A stretch of 45,447 nucleotides of DNA from DASWIG01 sp965371445 (GCA_965371445.1 CBDUYN010000070.1:1-45447), one strand, 5' to 3'; positions 25,730 to 34,859 are shown, numbered from the stretch's first letter. Numbers and translations: made by a program. Notes: generated from the letters alone by a model not told the origin.

Positions 25730-27256
25730 ATGAGCCAAGAGAAGATCCACGTGCTTTTGGTCGAAGACGAGGAAGCCCACGCCGAGCTGGTTCGGCGGGC
25801 TTTTGAGCCGCAATCGAACGTCATCCGCCTGAGCGTCGCCAAGAGCCTCGAAGAGGCCCGTGAAAGCCTTGCCGAGTCGCTGCCGGACCTGGCCATCGTC
25901 GACCTCTTCCTGCCCGACGGCCGGGGCCTGGAGCTGCTGTCCGAGAAAGAGGAGGACGAGCCCGACTTTCCCGTCTTGATCATGACGAGCCACGGCGACG
26001 AGGAGGTGGCGGTCGAGGCCATGAAAGCCGGCGCTCTCCAGTACGTCGTCAAGACCGAGGTGGCGCTCGCCGAGCTGCCGGCCAAGGTCGAAGGGGCGCT
26101 GCGCCAATGGGGCCACATCGTCGAGCGGCGCCAGGCCGAGGAGGCCCTCCAGGCGAGCGAGCTGCACTTCCGGTCCTTGATCGAGAATGCCCACGACGTC
26201 ATCCTCGTCGTCGACCGGGAAGGACACGTCGACTATGCGAGCCCTTCCCTCGAGCGGGTCCTGGGCGTTGCGGCCGACGACCAGGTCGGAAAGTCGTTCC
26301 TGGAGCTCATCCATCCCGACGACCAGGAAGCGGCCAAGACCATGCTTGCGAGGGCCTTCGAGGAAGAGGAGCCTGTCCACCTCGAGCACCGCAGCCCGCA
26401 CAAGGACGGCACCTGGCACGACATGGAAACGACCGTCTCCAGTCACCACTTCGTGCAGCAGGACGAGGAACAGGCGATCCTGAACTCCCGCGACCAGACC
26501 GAGCGCCGACGGGCGGAAGCGGCCAAGAAAGAGCTCGCCGGACGGCTCCGTCACCTCCAGAACTGGGAGATCGTCGCCAACCTCGCGGGCGACATCGCGC
26601 GCGAGTTCAACAACGTCCTCTCGCCGATCGAGGCCAACTCGACCATGGCCCTCCAGGAGACTCCCGAGGGCTCGAAGATCCGCGCCGGACTGGAGCGGGT
26701 GCTGACGGCGACCAGCCGGGCCCGGGAGCTCGCCGAGCGGATCTTCATCTTCTCGCGCCGTACCGCGCCTCAGGCCACGGCCGTGGAGCTGCCCGAGATC
26801 GTCCGGACCGAGCTGGAGCGCATCGAGGCGACCTTGCCGTACAACATCGAGCTGCGCCAGGACCTCGACGCGGGCTGCGCCGCCGTGATGGCCGACCCCG
26901 ACCAGGTCCGAGAGGTCATGAAGAGCCTTTCCTCAAACGCCATCAAGGCCATGCGCGACGGCGGTGTCCTCGAGGTGAGCCTCGGCACCGTCGAGGTCGA
27001 GGAGTCCTCGGAACCGGGCGTCACGCCCGCCGGTACCTACAACCGGCTGAGCTTCTGCGACACCGGGCACGGCATGGACGAGGCCACCCTGGAGCAGGCG
27101 CTCAAGCCCTTCTTCACCACCCGCGGCGCCGGCGAGGCCGCCGGCCTCGGCCTCTCGGTCGCTTACGCCATCGTCACGAGCTACGGCGGCAACTTGATCA
27201 TCGAGAGCGAGCCTGGCAAGGGCACCACCATCCATGTCGACCTGCCGAAGGCTTGA
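25730..27256 (+). CDS. receiver-PAS-histidine-kinase-like protein with Arg at the phospho-His site
   Basis: 508 residues. Residues 5-120 are a receiver with Asp58 (AIVDLFLPDG). Residues about 143-260 are a PAS domain (LIENAHDVILVVDREGHVDY). Residues about 275-345 are a dimerisation helix pair, and 355-508 a HATPase domain with N403 in SSNAIKAM, DTGHGMD and GLGLSVAYAIV. In kinases of this type the first helix reads AGGIAHDFNN with His as phospho-acceptor. Here it reads AGDIAREFNN, so Arg291 replaces the His (codon CGC). The ATP-binding boxes look intact. It may bind ATP and act as a scaffold, phosphatase or allosteric partner, or pass phosphate from another kinase to its receiver. No membrane segment. 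Confidence 0.85.
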   Translation: MSQEKIHVLLVEDEEAHAELVRRAFEPQSNVIRLSVAKSLEEARESLAESLPDLAIVDLFLPDGRGLELLSEKEEDEPDFPVLIMTSHGDEEVAVEAMKAGALQYVVKTEVALAELPAKVEGALRQWGHIVERRQAEEALQASELHFRSLIENAHDVILVVDREGHVDYASPSLERVLGVAADDQVGKSFLELIHPDDQEAAKTMLARAFEEEEPVHLEHRSPHKDGTWHDMETTVSSHHFVQQDEEQAILNSRDQTERRRAEAAKKELAGRLRHLQNWEIVANLAGDIAREFNNVLSPIEANSTMALQETPEGSKIRAGLERVLTATSRARELAERIFIFSRRTAPQATAVELPEIVRTELERIEATLPYNIELRQDLDAGCAAVMADPDQVREVMKSLSSNAIKAMRDGGVLEVSLGTVEVEESSEPGVTPAGTYNRLSFCDTGHGMDEATLEQALKPFFTTRGAGEAAGLGLSVAYAIVTSYGGNLIIESEPGKGTTIHVDLPKA

Positions 27257-27259
27257 GCC

Positions 27260-27559
27260 ATGGCCCTCTCGGGACGCCAGAAGCGCCATCTCCGCTCCCT
27301 GGCCCACCACCTGAAGGTCGTCGTCCAGGTCGGCAAGAACGGCCTGACGCCGACGGTCCTCGAGAGCATCGGCGAGGCCCTGAGCCGTCACGAGCTGATC
27401 AAGGTGCGCTTCTCCGGCGATCGGAAGGAGAAACGGGTCTTTTCCGAGGCGCTTGCCGGCGAGCTCGGTGCCGAGCCGGTGGGGAGGGTCGGTCACGTCG
27501 GCATCTTCTACCGGCAGGCCGAAGCGGAGGAGGATCGGCACGTCGAGCTGCCGTCCTGA
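27260..27559 (+). CDS. YhbY-like CRM-domain RNA-binding protein
   Basis: 99 residues, the normal length of a stand-alone CRM domain. The family core is LSGRQKRHLRSLAHHLKVVV, then QVGKNGLTPTVLESIGEAL, LIKVRF and GRVGHVGIFYR. The GxxG loop of the KH-like fold appears as GKNG. YhbY proteins bind pre-50S ribosomal particles and help assembly. The gene starts directly after the kinase-like gene and 6 bases before the next one, so it is in the same transcript, but I see no functional link to them. Confidence 0.92.
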   Translation: MALSGRQKRHLRSLAHHLKVVVQVGKNGLTPTVLESIGEALSRHELIKVRFSGDRKEKRVFSEALAGELGAEPVGRVGHVGIFYRQAEAEEDRHVELPS

Positions 27560-27565
27560 GGGGCG

Positions 27566-28675
27566 ATGAGGACCGAGGAAGGGATCGCCCGCTGGGAACG
27601 TCGCCTGCGGCCTCTTCTGACCTGCCTGCCGCCGGCCCTGGCCGTCCGGCTCTACTCGTCGGGGCGGGCTCGATTCCTGGCCGCCTTCAGCCGCCGCTGT
27701 CCGGTGGCGGTCGACGTGCCCGAGGGCCTGGACCGTCGGCTCTGGGGCCTTCTCTTCCGCTCGCCGCTCACCAACGCGGCCGGGATGTTCAAGAACGCCG
27801 AGGGGTACACCCTGAGCTACCGGCAGGGGGCCGGTGGTTACCTCGCCGGCACGACGACGGCCGACGCCCGGCGCGGCAACGTCGAGCGCAGGGTGCGCTG
27901 GCCTTTCGTGCCCTATCCGCGCTCGGGCGCGGCGTCGAACTTCCTCGGCCTGCCGAACCTCGGCCACCGCGAGGTGGCGGCGCGGCTGCGGAAGCTGCCG
28001 CGCCACGAGGGCTTCCCGATCGGTGTGAGCGTCGCCTCAAACGCCGACGGTGTGAGCGAGGAGACGAAGCTCGAACGCTGGGTCCAAGGGATGCGCCTCC
28101 ACGACGAGGCGGGCGTCGATTTCCTGGAGATCAACGAGAGCTGTCCCAACACCGAAGAGGAGCCCGGCGGCTTCGACGAGCTCGCCGACCGGCTTGGCTA
28201 CGTCGCCGAGAGGTTCCTCAGGCAAAGGCGCCGACGGCTGCCTGTGCTCGTCAAGCTCTCCTGCGACACGGAGCCCGCCGACGTGGCGACGCTCGTCGCC
28301 TTGCTCGTCGACCTGAGCTTCGACGGCGTCAACTTCGGCAACACCTCGGTGCGTTACCGCGAGCTACGAGCCGGGATCGAGCCGTCGGAGGCGGCGCTCT
28401 ACGACCATTTCACGGGCGCTTTTGGTGGTGGCGTCTCGGGACGTCCTTTAAAGGAAGTCTCGCTCGCTCTCGCCGCCGCGGCGGTGGAGGAGGTGCGGCG
28501 GCTCAACTCGGGGCAGGAGTTCCACGTCCTGCGCACCGGCGGCGTCGAGGACGCCAACGACCTGCGGCGGTCCGAGCAAGCGGGTGTGGCGTTGAACCAG
28601 TGGTATACGGGGTATTTCGAGGCGTTCGGGCGGTATGGACACGGGTTGTACCGGGAGCTTTATGGGGGGCTCTAG
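27566..28675 (+). CDS. divergent dihydroorotate dehydrogenase-family flavoprotein
   Basis: 369 residues. A TIM-barrel FMN enzyme resembling class 2 dihydroorotate dehydrogenase: SPLTNAAGMFKNAEGY, INESCPNTEEEPGG, VLVKLSCDT, FDGVNFGNTS and HVLRTGGVEDAND. Class 2 enzymes normally have GTVTPRPQ, where this protein has GTTTADARRGN, and SSPNTPG, where it has SCPNTEE, a mix of class 1 and class 2 features. The N-terminus has the amphipathic start typical of membrane-associated class 2 enzymes. It may oxidise dihydroorotate in pyrimidine synthesis, but the altered substrate loop leaves room for another substrate. It ends 4 bases inside the convergent PdxH gene. Confidence 0.8.
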   Translation: MRTEEGIARWERRLRPLLTCLPPALAVRLYSSGRARFLAAFSRRCPVAVDVPEGLDRRLWGLLFRSPLTNAAGMFKNAEGYTLSYRQGAGGYLAGTTTADARRGNVERRVRWPFVPYPRSGAASNFLGLPNLGHREVAARLRKLPRHEGFPIGVSVASNADGVSEETKLERWVQGMRLHDEAGVDFLEINESCPNTEEEPGGFDELADRLGYVAERFLRQRRRRLPVLVKLSCDTEPADVATLVALLVDLSFDGVNFGNTSVRYRELRAGIEPSEAALYDHFTGAFGGGVSGRPLKEVSLALAAAAVEEVRRLNSGQEFHVLRTGGVEDANDLRRSEQAGVALNQWYTGYFEAFGRYGHGLYRELYGGL

Positions 28676-29283
28676 GGATCGAGCCAGCTCCGCTCCCACC
28701 CTGAATCCGTCCGCCTGTAGAGCAGCCGGTCGTGAAGCCGGCTGGCCTTCGCCTGCCAGAGCTCCACCGTCCTCGGCACCAGACGGTACGCCCGCCAATG
28801 ATCCGGACGCGGTACCTCCTCCTCACCCTCGAACCGCTTACAGACGCGCTCGTAGCGCTCCTCAAGCTCCTCCCGGCTCCCCCGGGGACGGCTCTGACGC
28901 GACGCCCAGGTGGTCAGCCGGCTCCCCCGCGGACGGTGGCGAAAGCATTCGTCGGAGACGGCGTCGCCGGCCGCCTCGACCCGGCCGCACACTCGCACCT
29001 GGCGGTCGAGCGGACCCCAGTAGAAGGTGAGCGCCGCTTCGGGCTGGTGCTCCAGGGAGCGCACCTTGGGCGAGCCCGCGTCGGTGAAGAAGACGAAGGC
29101 GTCGTCCTGCAGTTTTTTCAAGAGCACGGTGCGGCCCTCGGGCAAGCCGTCGGGGTCGACGCTCGAGAGGCACATGGCGGCGGCGTATTTGATTTCCGGC
29201 GAGCGCTCGGCGTCCTGGTACCAGGAGGCGAAAAGCGCCATGGGTTCGGCGGGCGGGTTCTCCAGGGTGATCTCATCGGACAT
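28672..29283 (-). CDS. pdxH: pyridoxamine/pyridoxine 5'-phosphate oxidase
   Basis: 203 residues with the start at 29283, which gives the standard N-terminus; an upstream ATG at 29355 would add an unlikely tail. Family landmarks: PEIKYAAAMCLSSVDPDGLP, GRTVLLKKLQDDAFVFFT, EAALTFYWGPLDRQVRV, a Trp-containing PRPDHWRAYRLVP and the C-terminal end WERSWLDP. It makes pyridoxal 5'-phosphate using FMN. It is convergent with the dihydroorotate dehydrogenase gene, the two stops overlapping by 4 bases, and divergent from the CAP gene. Confidence 0.93.
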   Translation of the reverse strand: MSDEITLENPPAEPMALFASWYQDAERSPEIKYAAAMCLSSVDPDGLPEGRTVLLKKLQDDAFVFFTDAGSPKVRSLEHQPEAALTFYWGPLDRQVRVCGRVEAAGDAVSDECFRHRPRGSRLTTWASRQSRPRGSREELEERYERVCKRFEGEEEVPRPDHWRAYRLVPRTVELWQAKASRLHDRLLYRRTDSGWERSWLDP

Positions 29284-29417
29284 GGTCTCTGACTCTACTT
29301 CGTCTTGAGTAGACACGCAGAGAGAAGTGTGACGCTTTTCATAGCATTGCGCCATCGCGATACCCTAGGATGGTCGCAGGAGGAGCGGCCCGCGCAAGCG
29401 GGGCCGACGATGGAGAC

Positions 29418-30083
29418 ATGACCATGCCTCAATCCTCCTTCCACACCCTCTTCGCGACGGCTCTCTCTTGTCTCACCGCGGCGGCACCCGCCGCTGCCGG
29501 GGACGTCGAAACGAACGTCCCGGCGCAGCCCGGCAAGCCGTCGGCGTACCCCAACGACATCGACGAGGTCCGCGAGCGGCATCTCCTGGCCGTCAACGGC
29601 GAGCGCCTGGCGCAGGGCCTCGTGCCGCTCGTGCCGTCGCCGGAGCTCGACCGGCTGTCTCAGAGTCACGCCGAGGACATGCTCACCCGCGACTACTTCG
29701 ACCACATGACGCCCGAAGGCGACTCCGTCGTCGAAAGAGCCCGGCAAGCGGGCTACGGCTGGAAGCGCCTGGCCGAGAACATAAGCCGGGACGTCGCCTT
29801 GCCCGAGGAGACGGTCGAGCAGTGGCTTCAAAGCCCCGCCCACCGGGCGAACCTCCTGAACCCTCGGGTGACCGAGGTGGGTCTGGGCTTCGCCGTCGGC
29901 GCGACGGCGGTGGGGGAACGGCGGGTGATCTGGGTCGAGGTTCTGGCCCTGCCGCGCCCCCGGGCTCTCAATCCTAGAGGGCCTTGCCCTCGTCCAGCTG
30001 CTTCGCCATCCCCTCATAGGCGGCCCGCTGGTTCTCCGGAGCCTTCTGGGCCCCGAGACGCATGTGCTCGGCCGCTTTTGTGA
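29418..30083 (+). CDS. secreted CAP/SCP-domain protein
   Basis: 221 residues from the start at 29418, which begins a signal peptide (FHTLFATALSCLTAAAPAAAG). The CAP domain spans about residues 50-185: HLLAVNGERLAQGLVPLV, LDRLSQSHAEDM, YFDHMTPEGDSV, RLAENIS, WLQSPAHRANLLNPRVTEVG. The two conserved His (SHAEDM and PAHRANLL) and Glu residues are present. Bacterial members are extracellular with unsettled activity. The final 36 codons lie antisense to the end of the next gene, and their Pro/Arg-rich sequence is probably non-functional read-through. Confidence 0.85.
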   Translation: MTMPQSSFHTLFATALSCLTAAAPAAAGDVETNVPAQPGKPSAYPNDIDEVRERHLLAVNGERLAQGLVPLVPSPELDRLSQSHAEDMLTRDYFDHMTPEGDSVVERARQAGYGWKRLAENISRDVALPEETVEQWLQSPAHRANLLNPRVTEVGLGFAVGATAVGERRVIWVEVLALPRPRALNPRGPCPRPAASPSPHRRPAGSPEPSGPRDACARPLL

Positions 30084-31023
30084 GCTCGCCGACGGCGGAG
30101 TAGCCCCGGGCGAGGCCGATGTTGATGAACCAGGTGTCAGGATGCTTCTTGGCGTTCATCTGGAAGATCTCCAGGGCCTTTTGCGGCTCGCCCTGAGTGA
30201 TGAACGAGCGGGCGTAGTTGTGAAGCTGTAGCGGGTTCGCGATTTCCTGAGCCTCGGCCATGAGCTCCTTGGCCTCGTCGCCTCGCTCGAGCTTCGCCAA
30301 GAGCTGCGACTTCGTCTGCAGGTTCTCGAAGCGCCGCTCGGCCTGGATCGACCGGTCCGACCACTGGAGGGCCTCTTCGAAGTTGACGTCGTTGTTGAGG
30401 CACCAGCCCGCCGCGGAGCTCAGGCCCTGCCAGCTGAAGCCCGGGAGCGAGCGCAGCTCGTTGCGGATCGACGCCAGGACGACGTCGTTCGTCGCCACTT
30501 CGATCTTGACCGGCACCCACTTTTTTTCCCACCACAGGGCGAGGGTCGCTGCGTCGGCTTTCAAGTCGACGAGATCGTAGGTCAGCGCCTCGCGGTGGGG
30601 CGCTCCGGCCGGGGTGACCTCGACGCGCAGCGCGTCCTCCTCCTGGTTGTAGGAGAAGCTCCCCCAGGAGGTGTGGTTCTTGGAGAAGATGACCGTCCAC
30701 TTCTCCTCGGTCGGGATCATGTGGAGGCCGTAGGTGCCGGCGGGGAGCTCCTGGCCCTCGACCTTGACGTCGTCGCTGAAGGTGACGGTCGTGTTCTCGT
30801 TGGCTCCGGCCCGCCAGACCTGGCCGTAGGGGACGAGCGCTCCCCAGATGGTCCGCTCTTTGACGATCGGCCGGTGGTAGTCGACCGTGATCTCGGTCAA
30901 ACCGACCGTCTGGCTCAAGACGGCGTGCTGGCTGGCCCGCGGCACGGTCACCCGTTGGGCGACGGCCGTTCCGGCAAAGGCCAGGGCGAGACAGAAAACG
31001 GCGAAGGGCTTCGTTCGCTGCAT
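29974..31023 (-). CDS. secreted DUF2911 protein with TPR-like C-terminus
   Basis: 349 residues. A signal peptide ends near AGTAVA (residue 22). DUF2911 fills about residues 28-180: RASQHAVLSQTVGLTEITVDY, PYGQVWRAGANENTTVTFSDD, LPAGTYGLHMIP and WTVIFSK. The second half is helical and repeats TPR-like units ending with GYSAVGELTKAAEHMRLGAQ. DUF2911 proteins are common in Bacteroidota and Acidobacteriota, and their function is unknown. Its 3' end overlaps the convergent CAP gene by 110 bases. Confidence 0.88.
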   Translation of the reverse strand: MQRTKPFAVFCLALAFAGTAVAQRVTVPRASQHAVLSQTVGLTEITVDYHRPIVKERTIWGALVPYGQVWRAGANENTTVTFSDDVKVEGQELPAGTYGLHMIPTEEKWTVIFSKNHTSWGSFSYNQEEDALRVEVTPAGAPHREALTYDLVDLKADAATLALWWEKKWVPVKIEVATNDVVLASIRNELRSLPGFSWQGLSSAAGWCLNNDVNFEEALQWSDRSIQAERRFENLQTKSQLLAKLERGDEAKELMAEAQEIANPLQLHNYARSFITQGEPQKALEIFQMNAKKHPDTWFINIGLARGYSAVGELTKAAEHMRLGAQKAPENQRAAYEGMAKQLDEGKAL

Positions 31024-31119
31024 GGTGGAGTCCTCCTTGGTGTTGGTAGTCTCGATTCGCTGATACCCAGGCGCCTACTACGAGGCGGGCCCTGCGAAGT
31101 TGAAACGAAGGAGGCATTG

Positions 31120-31641
31120 ATGCGAAGGATGGGACGAACCGCTCGAATCAAGGGACGAACGGCTTTGCTTTGGGTGTCCTGGCTGGTTTTCGCGACGGCC
31201 GGCGCCGCGGCGGAGGAGAGAGGAGAGGCGGCGCGGCGCGAGATCGAGGAGGTGATGGCGCGCCAGGAGGCGGCCTGGAACCGCGGCGACCTGGAAGGCT
31301 TCTGCGCTGACTACACCGAGGACACGGTCTTCATCTCGCCCAGCGGGCTGCGCCGGGGACGCTCCGAGGTTCTCGCCCGGTACCGGCAGACCTACCCCGA
31401 CCGGGCGGCCCAGGGGAACCTGACGATCGAGATCCTGGAGCTCGCGACGCTCGACGGCCCGGAGGTCTCGATGCCGGGCGACGCCCGTCCGGTCCCGGTC
31501 CACGCCGCGACAGTCGTCGGACGCTGGACGCTGCGGTATCCGGACCAGCCTGAGAAAGAGGCGGCGACCGGTCTGACGCTCCTCGTCTTCGCGCGCGACG
31601 AGAGGGGAGAGTGGAAGATCGTGCGCGACGCGTCGATGTAG
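31120..31641 (+). CDS. secreted SnoaL/NTF2-like protein (DUF4440 type)
   Basis: 173 residues. AAGGAGG lies 5 bases before the ATG at 31120. A signal peptide ends near ATAGAAA, then the NTF2-like fold: EEVMARQEAAWNRGDLEGFC, YTEDTVFISPSG, VLARYRQTYP and VVGRWTLRY, ending with GEWKIVRDASM. This is the usual length and pattern of exported DUF4440 proteins. They are small ligand-binding barrels, some enzymes and some not. No catalytic residue set is obvious. The downstream gene is convergent. Confidence 0.85.
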   Translation: MRRMGRTARIKGRTALLWVSWLVFATAGAAAEERGEAARREIEEVMARQEAAWNRGDLEGFCADYTEDTVFISPSGLRRGRSEVLARYRQTYPDRAAQGNLTIEILELATLDGPEVSMPGDARPVPVHAATVVGRWTLRYPDQPEKEAATGLTLLVFARDERGEWKIVRDASM

Positions 31642-31652
31642 GGGGTCTTGGC

Positions 31653-34600
31653 TCAGCCGTCCCCTTCGTCGTCCCCGTTCTCCTCGTCGTCCATCGTCTT
31701 CTCCGGCACGAGGACCACCGGGACGCCCTTTTCGGCGGCCAGCGCGTTGAGCGCCGGCAGGACTTCTTCCCACACGGCCTGGAGCTTCGTGAGCTCGGCG
31801 TCGATCGCCGCGGTGAGCTCGTCGCGCACTGCGTACATCTGCTCGGTGGGACGAAAAGCCCCGAGCCCGGCGAGCTGTAGGACGCCGGCGAGCTTGTCGT
31901 TGAGCCGGATGGGGAAGTTGAGCGGGTCTTGCCGGCTCTGGTTCTTGGTCTGATAGAGGGCTTCTTCGATGCCCTTGAGCTTCTCCTCGAGGGCTTTTGT
32001 CGCTTCACCGATCTCCTCCGCGGCTTCGTGGCCCTTGAGGCGTTTCTCGAGCTCTTTGACCTGACCCCGTAGCTCGCGCAGGCGTCCGATCGCCTGGTGG
32101 GCGCGAGTCAGGTCGTCGCGGACCGAGAGGATGAAGTCGCGCTGTGCGACAAGGTCCTCGGCTCTTGCCGAGGAGCGCGGGTCGGGCACGACCTCGAGGT
32201 CGACCTCGCCGATCCAGTCGTCGGCGGTGAGCTTGGCCCGGTACGTCCCCGGAATCGCCGCCGGTCCGCGGAGACCGTCGTTCCAGAGGATCATGTCTTT
32301 GAAGTCCTCGGCCGGGGAATGGCTGAAGTCCCAGGCGAAGCGGTTGAGCCCGGGCTCGGAGGGTAGCTGGCGAAGGTCCTCGCCCCCGCTGCGGTCCGGA
32401 CTTTCGTCCTCCTCGCCCGGGCCGGGCTTGCGGGTGTAGCGGCGGATGCTTTCGCCGTCGGCCGAGAGGATCTCGAGCGAGAGCTTGGCTTTCTCGTCCT
32501 CCGCGAGCTCGTCGCAGAGGAAGTAAGAGAAAAGGACGCCGGGTGGAGGATTGGTGCCCTGGTTGCGGCTTTCCCCCCGGCCGCGCCGCGACAGGATTCG
32601 AGCGGTCGGACGCGGCGTATAGAGGTGCGCCGCTTCGCTCGTCTGCTCCGCGGCCAGCTGGTGGAGCGGCGTCAGGTCGTCGAGGATCCAGTAGCCGCGG
32701 CCCTGGGTCGCGGCGACGAGGTCGCCAACCTTTACCGCCAGGTCGGTGACCGGGACGACCGGGAGGTTCGTCTGGATCGTCTGCCAGCTTTCCCCGTCGT
32801 CGAAAGAGGCGTAGACGCCCCGCTCGGTGCCGGCGTAGAGGAGCCCCTGGCGGCCCGGATCGGCGCGGATCACGCGGGTGAAATGGTCTCCAGCGATGCC
32901 GTCGGTGATCTTCCTCCAGCTCTTGCCGTAGTCGGTGGTGCGGTAGAGGTAGGGCGCGAAGTCGTCGAGCTTGTAGCGCGTCGCGGCGACGTAGAGGCCG
33001 CCGGGCTCGAAGGGGTGGGCGTCGATCGAGTTGACCTGTGCCCATTCGGGCATGTCTTTCGGGGTGACGTTCTCCCAGGTCTTGCCGTCGTCGCGCGAGA
33101 CGTGGACGAGGCCGTCGTCGGAGCCCGTCCAGAGCACCCCGGCTTCGTGGGGCGATTCGAGCGCCGCGAAGATCGTGCCGTAGTACTCGACGCTCGTGTT
33201 GTCCTTGGTGATGATGCCGCCCGAGGGTCCCATCTTCGACCTGTCGTCGCGGGTCAGATCGCCGCTCAGCTGCTCCCAGCTCTCGCCGCCGCTCTGGGTC
33301 CGGAACAAGACGTTGGCGGCGGCGTAGAGCGTGTCCGGGTCGTGGGGCGAGAAAAAGAGCGGGAAGTTCCACTGGAAGCGGTACTTGAGCTCGGCGGCGC
33401 CCCAGCCCATCGGGTTCTCAGGCCAGACGTCGATGCCGCGCAGCTCCTCGGTACGGTGGTTCGTGCGCATCAGGAAACCGCCGTAGGAGCCGCCATAGAC
33501 GACGTCGGGGTCGTCGGGCTTGGCGACGATGTGGCCGCTCTCGCCGCCGGCGGTGGGCTCCCAGTCGCGCACCGTGATGGCGCTCGACGTCGAGCGCGAG
33601 CGGATGCGGATCGCCGAGTTGTCCTGCTGGCCGCCGAGGAGCCGGTAGGGGAAGTCGTTGTCGGTCGAGACGCGGTACATCTGGGCCGTCGGCTGGTTGT
33701 CCTGGGGCGTCCAGGTCTTGCCACCGTCGCGGCTGACGTTGGCGCCGCCGTCGTTCGACTGGATCATGCGCAGCGGGTCGCCGGGGGCGATCCACAGGTC
33801 GTGGTTGTCGCCGTGCGGTACCGAGATCTGGCGGAAGGTTGCTCCGCCGTCCTTGGAACGGTGGAAGCGGACGTTTAGGACGTAGACGGCTTCCTCGTCG
33901 GCCGGGTCGGCGTAGATGCGGGAGTAGTACCAGGCGCGCTGGCGAAGGCTCCGTTCCGAGTTGGTCTTCTTCCAGGTCTTGCCGCCGTCGCGGGAGCGGA
34001 AGACACCGCCCTCCTCGGCCTCGACGATGGCGTAGAGGTTCTCCGGGTTGGTGGGGGAGACGGTGATGCCGGAAATCCCGATCGGCGGCTTGGGAAGCCC
34101 GGGATTGCCGGTCAGCTCCTCCCAGGTGTCGCCGCCGTCGGTGCTCTTCCAGAGGCCGGAGCCAACGCCTCCCGACTCCAGGCTCCAGGGGGTGCGCTTC
34201 ACCTTCCAGAACGTGGCGTAGAGGATCCGCGGGTTGGTCGGGTCCATGGCGAGGTCGACGGCGCCGGCCTCCTCGGAGACGTAGAGGATTTTTTCCCAGC
34301 TTTCGCCGCCGTCCCGGCTCCGGAAGACGCCGCGCTCCTCGTTGGGGCCGAAGAGGTGCCCCAGGGCGGCGACGTAGACGAGATCCGGATCCTTCGGGTG
34401 GATGCGGATGCGCGGCACGTGGCGCGTGTCGGCGAGGCCGACGTGCTTCCAGGTCTTGCCGGCGTCTCTCGAGCGGTAGACGCCGTCGCCGTGGGAGACG
34501 TTGCCGCGCACGGTTTTTTCGCCGCCGCCGGCGTAGACGACGTTGGGGTCCCATTCGGAGACCGCGACGGCGCCGATCGAGCCGCCGAAGAAGCCGTCGG

Positions 34601-34859
34601 AGACGTTTTTCCAGGAGCGCCCGCCGTCGGTCGTTTTCCATACCCCGCCGCCGGTCGCGCCGAAGTAGTAGACGTTCTCATGGCTCGGGACACCGGCGAC
34701 GGCGGCCGAGCGTCCGCCGCGGTAGGGGCCGACCTCGCGCCATTCGAGGCCCTTGAAGCGCTCCTCGTCGAAAAGGGCGGCGTCTTCGGCGGTGGCCGAC
34801 AGGGCGGCCAGGGTCGTCAGGACGAGGGAGAGGACAAGCTTGGACAGACGACTTGGCAT
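31653..34859 (-). CDS. large secreted VPS10/BNR beta-propeller protein
   Basis: 1068 residues. GGAGG precedes the start at 34859, and a signal peptide ends near ALSATAE. Residues about 25-790 carry many BNR/sortilin-type Asp-box units (GVWKTTDGGRSW, GVYRSRDAGKTWKHV, GLWKSTDGGDTWEEL, GVYASFDDGESW), typically two propellers. The last 280 residues have a beta domain (GLNRFAWDFSH, PGTYRAKL) and a long coiled coil (VKELEKRLKGHEAAEEIGEA), with an acidic C-terminus. Databases often label such proteins glycosyl hydrolase, but no glycosidase active site is visible. An extracellular scaffold or binding protein is the safer call. Confidence 0.88.
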   Translation of the reverse strand: MPSRLSKLVLSLVLTTLAALSATAEDAALFDEERFKGLEWREVGPYRGGRSAAVAGVPSHENVYYFGATGGGVWKTTDGGRSWKNVSDGFFGGSIGAVAVSEWDPNVVYAGGGEKTVRGNVSHGDGVYRSRDAGKTWKHVGLADTRHVPRIRIHPKDPDLVYVAALGHLFGPNEERGVFRSRDGGESWEKILYVSEEAGAVDLAMDPTNPRILYATFWKVKRTPWSLESGGVGSGLWKSTDGGDTWEELTGNPGLPKPPIGISGITVSPTNPENLYAIVEAEEGGVFRSRDGGKTWKKTNSERSLRQRAWYYSRIYADPADEEAVYVLNVRFHRSKDGGATFRQISVPHGDNHDLWIAPGDPLRMIQSNDGGANVSRDGGKTWTPQDNQPTAQMYRVSTDNDFPYRLLGGQQDNSAIRIRSRSTSSAITVRDWEPTAGGESGHIVAKPDDPDVVYGGSYGGFLMRTNHRTEELRGIDVWPENPMGWGAAELKYRFQWNFPLFFSPHDPDTLYAAANVLFRTQSGGESWEQLSGDLTRDDRSKMGPSGGIITKDNTSVEYYGTIFAALESPHEAGVLWTGSDDGLVHVSRDDGKTWENVTPKDMPEWAQVNSIDAHPFEPGGLYVAATRYKLDDFAPYLYRTTDYGKSWRKITDGIAGDHFTRVIRADPGRQGLLYAGTERGVYASFDDGESWQTIQTNLPVVPVTDLAVKVGDLVAATQGRGYWILDDLTPLHQLAAEQTSEAAHLYTPRPTARILSRRGRGESRNQGTNPPPGVLFSYFLCDELAEDEKAKLSLEILSADGESIRRYTRKPGPGEEDESPDRSGGEDLRQLPSEPGLNRFAWDFSHSPAEDFKDMILWNDGLRGPAAIPGTYRAKLTADDWIGEVDLEVVPDPRSSARAEDLVAQRDFILSVRDDLTRAHQAIGRLRELRGQVKELEKRLKGHEAAEEIGEATKALEEKLKGIEEALYQTKNQSRQDPLNFPIRLNDKLAGVLQLAGLGAFRPTEQMYAVRDELTAAIDAELTKLQAVWEEVLPALNALAAEKGVPVVLVPEKTMDDEENGDDEGDG

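Noticed and set aside
26107..28704. A long plus-strand frame over the kinase-like and dihydroorotate dehydrogenase genes
   Set aside because: It is Arg/Gly/Pro-rich with no domain, and the overlapping frames encode recognisable proteins.
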